Of a stretch of 64,000 nt of DNA, positions 17,685-25,310 are shown in pieces. The stretch covers positions 186,001 through 250,000 of the forward strand of contig NZ_JAARLZ010000003.1 in NCBI RefSeq assembly GCF_011759365.1. The letters run 5' to 3'. Source of the DNA: Luteibacter anthropi (GTDB taxonomy: Bacteria > Pseudomonadota > Gammaproteobacteria > Xanthomonadales > Rhodanobacteraceae). The position numbers and the translations under genes were made by a program. The notes beneath the pieces are model-generated. The model was not told the origin of the DNA, ran no database searches, and saw only the letters and a program-made list of their open reading frames with translations. Position 1 is the first letter of the stretch, and each line of letters begins with the position of its first letter.

Positions 17685-17969
17685 ATGGATATCTCTTACG
17701 ATGCCGCGAAAAATACGCGGAACATCGTCGAGCGAGAACTCTCTTTCGACCGGGTTGCAGAACTCGATTTCGATAGGGCACTGGTCTTCGTCGATGATCG
17801 CAAGGCTTATGGAGAGTCTCGTTACATCGCCATCGGTGAGCTTTCCGGACGAATACACGTCGTTGTATTCACAGAAACGGCCACTGGCATACGTGTCATC
17901 AGTTTCCGGAAAGCCAACCGGCGCGAGGTACGCAGATATGAAAACCAGCAAACCACTGACCCTGCCTGA
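17685..17969 (+). CDS. brnT: BrnT-family ribonuclease toxin
   Basis: This 94-residue protein matches the BrnT (DUF497) RelE-like toxin family: an N-terminal YDAAKNTRNIVERELSF block, a central DFDRALVFVDDRKAYGESRY and the C-terminal RVISFRKANRREVRRYE, which holds the basic catalytic residues. Established BrnT members cleave RNA to stop growth and are neutralised by BrnA. The gene overlaps brnA by 32 bp. The start at 17685 is close to a palindrome and has no visible ribosome site. Confidence 0.88.
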   Translation: MDISYDAAKNTRNIVERELSFDRVAELDFDRALVFVDDRKAYGESRYIAIGELSGRIHVVVFTETATGIRVISFRKANRREVRRYENQQTTDPA

Positions 17970-18225
17970 CGGAGAGGTCCGTGATGAACTCTCAGCCGAC
18001 GAGCTGGCTGCATTCCAGCCATCGGCTTCCGTCCTTCCCTTGTCGGTTCAGCACAAACTGGGCATGCGCCGTCGCGGCCCCCAAAAAGCCCCGACGAAGG
18101 TCGCAACGACCATTCGCCTGTCCTCCGAGGTGATCGATTACTTCAAGGCGGGTGGGCACGGGTGGCAGGGCCGCATGGATAACGCCCTGAAAGCGTTCAT
18201 TGCAGAGCATCCGCGCACGTACTGA
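17938..18225 (+). CDS. brnA: BrnA-family antitoxin
   Basis: This 95-residue antitoxin partners BrnT. The C-terminal part (KVATTIRLSSEVIDYFKAGG followed by HGWQGRMDNALKAFI) is the ribbon-helix-helix type DNA-binding segment of the BrnA family; the N-terminal half would wrap the toxin. It starts inside the end of brnT, so synthesis is coupled. The full-length pair looks intact. It ends 12 bp from the convergent nudK gene. Confidence 0.88.
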   Translation: MKTSKPLTLPDGEVRDELSADELAAFQPSASVLPLSVQHKLGMRRRGPQKAPTKVATTIRLSSEVIDYFKAGGHGWQGRMDNALKAFIAEHPRTY

Positions 18226-18237
18226 CGCCCCATCATC

Positions 18238-18834
18238 TCAACGAGCGGCCTTATTCGCAGAACGCAGCGCCAGGTGCTGCAGCAGCATGATGGTCTTGCC
18301 GTCCATGATGATGCCCTCCGCGATGGCATCGAGCGCACGATCCAGCGGCATTTCGATCACCTCGACGTCCTCGCCTTCGCTTTCCAGGCCGCCTCCGTCG
18401 CCAACACGCATGCCCGCGTCGTACTCGCCGACGAAGAAGTGCAGCTTTTCAGTGACGGAGCCGGGACTCATGAAGGCTTCGAAGACTTTGCGCACGTCAC
18501 GCACCCGATAGCCTGTTTCCTCTTCCGCCTCCAGGCGGATGCGGTCTTCCGGCGTGGCATCGTCCAGCAGGCCCGCAGCCGCCTCGATCAACATGCCGTC
18601 ATGGCCATTGACGAAGGCCGGCATGCGGAACTGCCGGGTCAGCAGCACGGTATCCGTGGCCGGGTTATGCAAGAGGATGGTCGCCCCATTGCCGCGGTCG
18701 TAGGCCTCGCGGCTCTGCCGCTGCCAGGTACCGTCACGGCGGAGGAAATCGAAGGTGATCTTCCTGAGGGTGTACCAGTTGTCTGAAAGCACGGTGGTGT
18801 CGATGAGCCTGACGCGATCGCTGGTGGATTCCAT
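18238..18834 (-). CDS. nudK: GDP-mannose pyrophosphatase-type Nudix hydrolase NudK
   Basis: This 198-residue cytosolic Nudix hydrolase has LSDNWYTLRKITFDFLRRDG at the N-terminus, typical of NudK/ADP-ribose pyrophosphatases. The Nudix box runs from GLLDDATPED to EAEEETGY; the catalytic EExE core is present, while the first Glu of the consensus (G-x5-E) is Thr here. It probably hydrolyses GDP-mannose or a related sugar nucleotide. It is divergent from a DeoR-type regulator, with repeated motifs in the gap, so co-regulation is likely. Confidence 0.82.
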   Translation of the reverse strand: MESTSDRVRLIDTTVLSDNWYTLRKITFDFLRRDGTWQRQSREAYDRGNGATILLHNPATDTVLLTRQFRMPAFVNGHDGMLIEAAAGLLDDATPEDRIRLEAEEETGYRVRDVRKVFEAFMSPGSVTEKLHFFVGEYDAGMRVGDGGGLESEGEDVEVIEMPLDRALDAIAEGIIMDGKTIMLLQHLALRSANKAAR

Positions 18835-18877
18835 GGATAGCTCCGGTTTGCGTTAGCCCGCCCGCAAAGGCTACCAT

Positions 18878-18910
18878 GCAATCTCGTGCAATTACACGCA
18901 ACCTCGTGCA
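18878..18910. promoter_or_regulatory. Direct repeats between nudK and the DeoR-type gene, possible operator
   Basis: GCAATCTCGTGCA (18878-18890) and GCAACCTCGTGCA (18898-18910) are 13-bp direct repeats differing at one base, spaced 20 bp. They also enclose CGTG-CAATTA-CACG. The second copy touches the ATG of the regulator. This layout suits a DeoR-type autorepressor that also acts on divergent nudK. Confidence 0.5.
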
Positions 18911-19665
18911 TGCTGACGACACACCGCAAGAAGGCCATCCTCGACCTCCTGAAACGGGACGGCCAGGTCGTGGCCACCGATCTCAGCGTGGCATTCGAGG
19001 TATCCGAAGACACCATCCGCCGGGACCTGCGCGAGCTTGCGGCAGAAGGATTGCTGCAACGCGTGCATGGCGGAGCCCTCCCCGCCTCCCCGGCTACCGC
19101 CCCCTTCGCAGCGCGCCTGGGCGTGGAAGCCGAAGCCAAGCTGCGTATCGCCCGCAAGGCGGCGAGCCTGATTTCCCCGGGACAAGTGGTCATCATCGAT
19201 GGGGGCACCACCTCGGACCTGCTGGTAAGGCAGCTTCCCGCCGAACTGGCGGCCACCGTGGTGACCCACAGCCCCAGCGTGGCCGTGGCACTTGCCGGGC
19301 ATGCCTCCGTGGAGGTGATCCTGCTCGGTGGTCGGTTGTTCAAGCATTCGATCGTCACCGTCGGCGCAGCCGCCATCGAAGCCGCGTCACACGTCACTGC
19401 CGACCTCTATTTCATGGGCGTCACCGGCGTGCATCCCACCGCAGGTTTCAGCACGGGCGACTTCGAGGAGGCCCACGTCAAACGCGCGCTCGCCGCACGA
19501 GCCGCAGAAACCATCGTGCTGGCCTCCGCATCGAAGCTCAATGCCGCATCGCCTTATCGCATCGGCGACATAGGCCTTTCCCAGGGCATCATCGTCGAAC
19601 GCGGTATCGACAAACGCGTCGGCCTTTCGCTTGAAAAGGCCGGCGCGACACTGATACATGCGTGA
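18910..19665 (+). CDS. DeoR-family sugar-metabolism transcriptional regulator
   Basis: The 251-residue protein has the DeoR N-terminal HTH (HRKKAILDLLKRDGQVVATD, then EDTIRRDLRELAAEGLLQRV-HGGALP) and the C-terminal sugar-phosphate sensor with VVIIDGGTTSDLLVRQLP and GVHPTAGFSTGDFEEAHVKR. Members usually respond to phosphorylated sugars. The ATG at 18910 is chosen over a GTG at 18886 because it starts where family members start. Divergent nudK and the 13-bp repeats in the gap suggest that it controls nudK and itself; the effector is unknown. Confidence 0.85.
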   Translation: MLTTHRKKAILDLLKRDGQVVATDLSVAFEVSEDTIRRDLRELAAEGLLQRVHGGALPASPATAPFAARLGVEAEAKLRIARKAASLISPGQVVIIDGGTTSDLLVRQLPAELAATVVTHSPSVAVALAGHASVEVILLGGRLFKHSIVTVGAAAIEAASHVTADLYFMGVTGVHPTAGFSTGDFEEAHVKRALAARAAETIVLASASKLNAASPYRIGDIGLSQGIIVERGIDKRVGLSLEKAGATLIHA

Positions 19666-19667
19666 AG

Positions 19668-19699
19668 CGCCAGCCTTCGTCATGACACGAAGGCTGGCG
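19668..19699. terminator. Bidirectional terminator hairpin
   Basis: CGCCAGCCTTCGT at 19668-19680 pairs perfectly with ACGAAGGCTGGCG at 19687-19699 around a 6-base loop. It lies between the convergent DeoR-type and protease genes and can serve both. Confidence 0.7.
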
Positions 19700-19718
19700 T
19701 GGGCAGTCCCCGAATCCG

Positions 19719-21770
19719 TCAGCGACTGACCGCTTTCCTCACCGACACACCCTTTTGTTTCAAGGCTTCCTGCAAGGTCGCCAGTGCCTGATCCGCCTGG
19801 ATGAAGCCATGTCCCGACTTGTAGTCGACCCCTGCATCGTCCATGTCGAGCGCCGAGCTTTTCAGCGCACCGTAAAGATCATCGCTGTTCGCCGTGGGAG
19901 CCGCCTGCCATAGCAACGCTGCCACCGCAGCCGCATGCGGTGCGGCCGCCGAGGTGCCGTAGAAGTTATAGGACAGATAGCCGGGGACCTGGCTGCAATC
20001 GGCGACCGCCGCGTGCGTACCGGCCTGGTTACGGCTATTGCTGCCGAAGAAGGTCGTCGTCGTGCCATCGGGCGCCACGAACTCCGGCTTGGCCGGTATG
20101 CGTGCCGCTGCGAGCGGCGTGCCATCGGAATTGAACAGGAATGGCGTGCCGCCGTAGGACGAAAAATCCTCCAGCAGGGCGGTGCGCAGGGCCGGCTGGC
20201 AATACGGTGTGTTGAAGTAGTCTGCCGCGCCCACGGCTGCCGCGTGGTCCGCCAGCGGGTGTCCGTAGATCGTTCCCGAATCGGTTCCGAAGCGGCTGAA
20301 GGTGCCGAAGCCATTCTGGATGATCAGATGCACCCGCCCTGGGGCAGCGCCTTGCACCAGCCCGAGTCGCAAGGTGATACCCAGGTTCTGGCCTCCCGTG
20401 TAGTTCACGCCGACACGTGCCTGCGCAGGCTGGCCGACGCCCGAGGGACCGGAGCAGAACGGCGCCGCCGCATTCAATGTGGCGCCGTTCTGGTCGCCGA
20501 TGCACAGGTTCAACGACGAGGCCGAACCAGCGCCCGTCGCCGGCTGGTCCCAGTACGCCGACACGGTAAACGGATTGTTACTGCCAGCCCTCACGCCTTG
20601 AAGAGTCACCGGAATGTTCACGACCGTCGTGACACCCGATGCATCGAAGTTCAGCAGCCGCTCGCCGACGTTGAGCGGCTGGGTGCCGTTGCGCACCCGG
20701 GCGACGGCGGTTGCCGCGAAGGCGGCGTTCGCGTTGTCATAAGCGCCCCGGCCACCCTTTGCCCCGTTGCCAGCCGCCGAAAAATAGGCCGCGCCGTTCT
20801 GCGTGACCGTTTCATTGATGGCATCCCCGATGATGCCCTCCTGGAACAGGGGCTCATCGAAAAAACCCAGGTCGTCGACAATGATCTGCGCGCCCGCGCC
20901 ATCGCGCCCGAAGCTATCCTTCTGTCCTACCGGAAGGGCCAGCGTGCGAATGCCCTGGGCGAAATCCGTCTGCGTCGACGGGGAATAGAACGCGATCCGT
21001 GCTCCCGGCGCCACATCGTGGATGATCTGCGCCATGGCCCGTCCTTCATCGGTGCCACCACGGATGCACTCACCCGCCTCCTTCACGATCTGCGGATCTG
21101 CCGGAAGATCGTCGCTTGCAACGTCGTCTTCCTGGCTGCGCTGGTGTACCCACAACGCGTTGTTGCTATTGGCCGCATTACGCTGGGAAGCGCAGTTGAA
21201 GCTGTCGGAGATGACGCCCACGGTCAGGCCCGTGCCGTCCACCTTCGGCACATAGGTATCGCGCAGCAGCTTGCTGTGTTGCGAGGAGTCGCCTTGCGAG
21301 CGGACGTCACCTGCATTGGTATGCACCTCGGGGGCACTGATGCGAAGCACGCCATCGAGCGCAGCCGCCTGGTCGATCTTCGATACAGGCAGGCGGCCGC
21401 CGATGTTGTTGCGGAACACGGCTTCGGTCTTGAAACCCAGCGCTTCCAGCTTCTTCCTCAGTGCGACCGGATCGCCCTTGCTGACGACGTCTACATTCAC
21501 GAAGTCCTGCTCAGCCACCGGGGCGCCGACGCTGCTTCGCGACTGGGAGGTAGAGGACGGTGACGGCGTCGAGAACGACGACGCCGGCGATGCCTGCTGT
21601 TTCAGGCGGAGCAGCTTGCTATCCAGCTTGGCGTTCGTGCCACTGGCGCGCTCGGATGTGGATACGTCTGCACCGACGTGTGTCGGTGTAAGGTCCTGCG
21701 CGCTGGCTACCGCGACGATGCCAAGGGCAGACCACAAGGCGAGTACGAGACGGGTATTTCCATGAGCCAT
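19719..21770 (-). CDS. Exported subtilase-fold protease with a sedolisin-like (Glu) active site
   Basis: The precursor has about 683 residues and a signal peptide ending near VASA-QDL. Numbered from the ATG at 21779 (three residues longer), the S8/S53-type domain covers about 180-640: Asp192 in VISDSF, the block DEGRAMAQIIHDVAPGA at 244-260 where subtilisins have their catalytic His region, the oxyanion Asn338 in SAAGNGA and Ser610 in YGTSAAAPHAA. Glu245 in place of His suggests a Ser-Glu-Asp mechanism as in S53-like peptidases. A Ser-rich linker (about 62-84) precedes it. The ATG at 21770 has GAGG 9 bases upstream. It is divergent from a TonB-dependent receptor. Confidence 0.8.
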   Translation of the reverse strand: MAHGNTRLVLALWSALGIVAVASAQDLTPTHVGADVSTSERASGTNAKLDSKLLRLKQQASPASSFSTPSPSSTSQSRSSVGAPVAEQDFVNVDVVSKGDPVALRKKLEALGFKTEAVFRNNIGGRLPVSKIDQAAALDGVLRISAPEVHTNAGDVRSQGDSSQHSKLLRDTYVPKVDGTGLTVGVISDSFNCASQRNAANSNNALWVHQRSQEDDVASDDLPADPQIVKEAGECIRGGTDEGRAMAQIIHDVAPGARIAFYSPSTQTDFAQGIRTLALPVGQKDSFGRDGAGAQIIVDDLGFFDEPLFQEGIIGDAINETVTQNGAAYFSAAGNGAKGGRGAYDNANAAFAATAVARVRNGTQPLNVGERLLNFDASGVTTVVNIPVTLQGVRAGSNNPFTVSAYWDQPATGAGSASSLNLCIGDQNGATLNAAAPFCSGPSGVGQPAQARVGVNYTGGQNLGITLRLGLVQGAAPGRVHLIIQNGFGTFSRFGTDSGTIYGHPLADHAAAVGAADYFNTPYCQPALRTALLEDFSSYGGTPFLFNSDGTPLAAARIPAKPEFVAPDGTTTTFFGSNSRNQAGTHAAVADCSQVPGYLSYNFYGTSAAAPHAAAVAALLWQAAPTANSDDLYGALKSSALDMDDAGVDYKSGHGFIQADQALATLQEALKQKGVSVRKAVSR

Positions 21771-21779
21771 CGATGGCAT

Positions 21780-22222
21780 CCTCAGTCATGCTCATCGGCA
21801 CCATGCCGATGGACGCTAACTGGAGAACGCATCCTTCAACGAAACACCCTACTTTTCATGATGATCATTTCATGCCTTGAAAATAGCCATCCCCCTAAGA
21901 ACGCAGGATATGCGTACCACCCTACCTTCGAAGAGGAAAGGCTATTCAGCTGCCTTCACCACACACGTTCATGCCCCCGGGAAACGCTGGGCATCCCCTG
22001 GAGGTCAAAAGGGGATACCGAGGCGTCGCTATCACGAAATCAAAAGCAAGTCACGGAACATGCCGGCATAAGCTGTTCGCCCAGGCGAACAATGCGTTTC
22101 GATCAACGCACCTCTTATGCATTTTCGTATCTGGACATCCAGACGTCCATTTAACGAGGATCGAGTGACGCGGTGACAGGGGAGTCCTGCGCATTCGTCG
22201 ACACTTCCAGGGGATTTCTCTC
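21780..22222. other. Divergent regulatory region between the protease and TonB-receptor genes
   Basis: These 443 bp have no credible gene and are visibly AT-richer than the flanks. Two adjacent perfect palindromes occur: ATGCCGGCAT (22060-22069) and TGTTCGCC-CA-GGCGAACA (22074-22091). The second is a good operator candidate about 130 bp before the receptor start. An AGGGGA ribosome site precedes the GTG at 22223. Confidence 0.5.
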
Positions 22223-25219
22223 GTGATCCGTTCTTCCTTGCTCCCGGGGCGCAGGACTCTTTTTCTCGCCATCTCATCGTTATTTATTGCGAACACCCAT
22301 GCCCAGTCCACCACGGGCAGCATCGCCGGCCAGGCACCCATCGCGCCGGGCGAGACCGTACTGGTACAGAGCGACACTGGCCTGACACGCGAAGTGCAGG
22401 TAGACGACAAGGGCCGCTATGTGGCTGGCCAGCTTCCGCTGGGCACCTATACGGTCACCCTGCGCAGGGACGGCAGTGATGTCCAGAAGCGTTCGGGAAT
22501 CACCCTGAAGGTGGGTGCCTCGGTCGACGTGACGTTCAATAGCGAAGCGGCAAGCCTCGATGCCGTACACGTCACCGGCACCGCAGTGCCGCCGATTGAC
22601 GTTGGCTCGGTCGACTCGCGAAGCGTCATCACATCGACGGAACTGGCCCGGCTGCCGCTGGCACGCAGCTCCGACGATATCGCCCGCCTTGCGCCGGGTG
22701 TGGTGCTCAACAGCGGTGGCTATACCGGCCCGACGGGGGCACCACTGAACAGCTTCGGCGGGTCGGCCGCCAGCGAGAACGCCTATTACATCAACGGCTA
22801 CAACGTCACCGACCCGCAGCGCGGACTAGGCGCCATCTCCCTGCCCTATGGCGCCGTGGAGCAGCAGGAAACCTATACCGGTGGCTACAGCGCGCAATAC
22901 GGCCGCTCCGACGGCGGCGTGATCAACCAGGTGGGCAAGCGCGGTACCAACGAATGGCATTACGGTGCCCAGGTGCTGTGGGAGCCGGCGTTTGCCCGAT
23001 CGAGTACCGGCAATATCTACTACACGAACGGCCTGCCCGCCTCACCGGTAGCCGGCTCACTGTATACGCCGAGCAAGCAGGACCATAACTGGGTCACCAC
23101 CGTCAGCAGCTATGTCGGCGGCCCGATCATCAAGGACAAGCTGTTCTTCTTTCTCGCCGGCGAATACCAGCGGGACCAGGGCGAGACACATAACGCCGTG
23201 GGCAGCACCAGCCCGGACACCACCTACCGCAACAACTCGCCCCGCTGGTACGGCAAGCTGGACTGGAACATCACCGACAACCACATCCTCGAACTGACGG
23301 GCGCATCCAGCAAGCTGGAGACACAAGGCGACATCTACGCTTATAACTACAACACGCTCCAGCGTGGGCAGCGCATTGCCGGCAGCGACAACACCAAGGC
23401 CGGTGGTGATCTGTATTCTGCCAAGTACACCGGCTACATCACCGACAACCTTACGGTGTCGGCGTTGTACGGCAAGATGAAGCTCGACCAGTACGACCAG
23501 CCCAACGGCTACGACAATTCGCTTACCTACATCAGCGGCCTGGTCAACCAGAACCCCCAGCTCAACGGTGGCACACCCATCGGCAATCGCCAGACCGTGT
23601 CCTCTCTGGCCAATGCCTCGCGAAACAAGCGCAGCAACAACCTTCGCCTCGATATCACCTACACCCTCGGCGACCACGCCATCAGCGCAGGTATCGATAA
23701 CCAGACGACCCGGGCCATCGACCAGGGCAGCATCGCCTCCGGGCCGGGTTACACCTGGGTCTACGGTCGCGCCAATCCACTGCTGCCCATCTCCACGGGC
23801 CTGGGTGTGGGCGCACCCGGCAACTACCCCAATGGGCAGGGCGGCTATTACGTGATCAAGTCCGTCTCCAGCTCGCTGGCCAGCGTGAGGGCCATCCAAC
23901 GGGCGCAGTACATCGAGGATCGCTGGCAGGTTGACGATCGCTGGCTGGTCTCGCTGGGCCTGCGCAACGATCAGTTCGAAAACTACAACCGCGATGGCGA
24001 CGCCTACGTCGCCCAGCGCAAACCCCAGTGGGCACCGCGCGTCGGTTTCAGCTGGGATGTGAACGGCGACGCCAGCTTCAAGGTGTTCGGCAACGCTGGT
24101 CGTTATTACCTCGGCCTGCCGCTGAACCCCGGCCTCAATGCCGCAGGCGCCGCGCTGGCCACCTCGCAGTACTACACCTATAGCGGTATCGACGCGAATG
24201 GCCTGCCCACGGGGCTATATGCCTTCTCGCGACCTGTCTCGTCGAACAACTACTACGGCGTGCTACCCGATGCGCGTACGGTGACCGCGCAGCACCTGAA
24301 GCCCGAGTATCAGGACGAATTCATTCTCGGCTTTACCAAGACCGCAGGAGCGAACTGGGTGTATGGCGCAAAGGCTACCCAGCGCATCCTGCGCAGCGGT
24401 ATCGACGACTACTGCGACGTGGACCGCATCACGGCCAAGGCCGCGAAGCTTGGCTACAGCGTATCGGCCACCAACAGCTGCTACCTGTTCAATCCGGGCC
24501 GCGCCAACACCTTCACGCTGATCGATACGAACGGCAATGCGGTGAGCGTGCCGCTGAGCAATGCCGAGTTCGGCTTTCCCCGCCTGAAGCGTCGCTATTA
24601 CGCCCTGGAGAGCTTCCTGGAGCATCCCTTCGACGGCACCTGGTACGCGAAGCTCGATTACGTCTTCTCGCGCAGCTACGGCGACACGGAAGGCCAGCTG
24701 CGTTCCGACCTTCAGCAGACGGCGGCATCGACCAGCGAAGACTGGGACAACAGCTACATCATGGAGCACACCAACGGCCCCACCAATAACGACCATACGC
24801 ACCAGCTCAAGCTCTATGTCTACTACCAGATCACGAGCGAATGGTTGGTTTCGGCGAACGTCAGCGTGGTATCCGGAACACCCAGGGAATGCCTGGGCTA
24901 CTACGGCCCCGACCTCGCCGACCCGGGCAAGTACGGCGGCCACTACCACTACTGCAACGGCCAGCCGGCTCCTCCGGGAAGCCAGGGACGCCTGCCGTGG
25001 ATACGCCAGCTGGACGTCGGCACGACCTACACGCCGTCGTTCGGAGGCGGCAAGCTCTCCTTCACCGCCAGCATCTTCAACCTGCTCAACGAACAGCGGC
25101 CGCTGAACACCTATCCGTTCTCGCAGACAGACCCCGGCGTGCCCAATCCGCGCTTCGGGCAGGCCGTGGTACGCCAGGCACCGCGCTACGCAAGGCTGGG
25201 TGTCAGCTATGACTTCTGA
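22223..25219 (+). CDS. TonB-dependent outer-membrane receptor with N-terminal carboxypeptidase-regulatory-like domain
   Basis: This 998-residue protein has a GTG start with AGGGGA 8-13 bases upstream and a signal peptide ending near ANTHA-QST. A beta-sandwich like the carboxypeptidase regulatory domain follows (about 30-110), then a plug (about 120-240, with GGSAASENAYYINGYNVTD and SAQYGRSDGG) and a long 22-strand-type barrel ending in YARLGVSYDF with terminal Phe. This is the Oar-like group common in Xanthomonadales. The ligand is unknown; the S9 peptidase gene 91 bp downstream and the divergent exported protease suggest peptides. Confidence 0.88.
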   Translation: MIRSSLLPGRRTLFLAISSLFIANTHAQSTTGSIAGQAPIAPGETVLVQSDTGLTREVQVDDKGRYVAGQLPLGTYTVTLRRDGSDVQKRSGITLKVGASVDVTFNSEAASLDAVHVTGTAVPPIDVGSVDSRSVITSTELARLPLARSSDDIARLAPGVVLNSGGYTGPTGAPLNSFGGSAASENAYYINGYNVTDPQRGLGAISLPYGAVEQQETYTGGYSAQYGRSDGGVINQVGKRGTNEWHYGAQVLWEPAFARSSTGNIYYTNGLPASPVAGSLYTPSKQDHNWVTTVSSYVGGPIIKDKLFFFLAGEYQRDQGETHNAVGSTSPDTTYRNNSPRWYGKLDWNITDNHILELTGASSKLETQGDIYAYNYNTLQRGQRIAGSDNTKAGGDLYSAKYTGYITDNLTVSALYGKMKLDQYDQPNGYDNSLTYISGLVNQNPQLNGGTPIGNRQTVSSLANASRNKRSNNLRLDITYTLGDHAISAGIDNQTTRAIDQGSIASGPGYTWVYGRANPLLPISTGLGVGAPGNYPNGQGGYYVIKSVSSSLASVRAIQRAQYIEDRWQVDDRWLVSLGLRNDQFENYNRDGDAYVAQRKPQWAPRVGFSWDVNGDASFKVFGNAGRYYLGLPLNPGLNAAGAALATSQYYTYSGIDANGLPTGLYAFSRPVSSNNYYGVLPDARTVTAQHLKPEYQDEFILGFTKTAGANWVYGAKATQRILRSGIDDYCDVDRITAKAAKLGYSVSATNSCYLFNPGRANTFTLIDTNGNAVSVPLSNAEFGFPRLKRRYYALESFLEHPFDGTWYAKLDYVFSRSYGDTEGQLRSDLQQTAASTSEDWDNSYIMEHTNGPTNNDHTHQLKLYVYYQITSEWLVSANVSVVSGTPRECLGYYGPDLADPGKYGGHYHYCNGQPAPPGSQGRLPWIRQLDVGTTYTPSFGGGKLSFTASIFNLLNEQRPLNTYPFSQTDPGVPNPRFGQAVVRQAPRYARLGVSYDF

Positions 25220-25310
25220 TCACCCGACCACCGATGACTTCCGGCACCTTGCACGCCCTCCGGCCGCCCCGCACCCTGATTCGTACAAAATAACGATCGG
25301 AGGGGTACTC

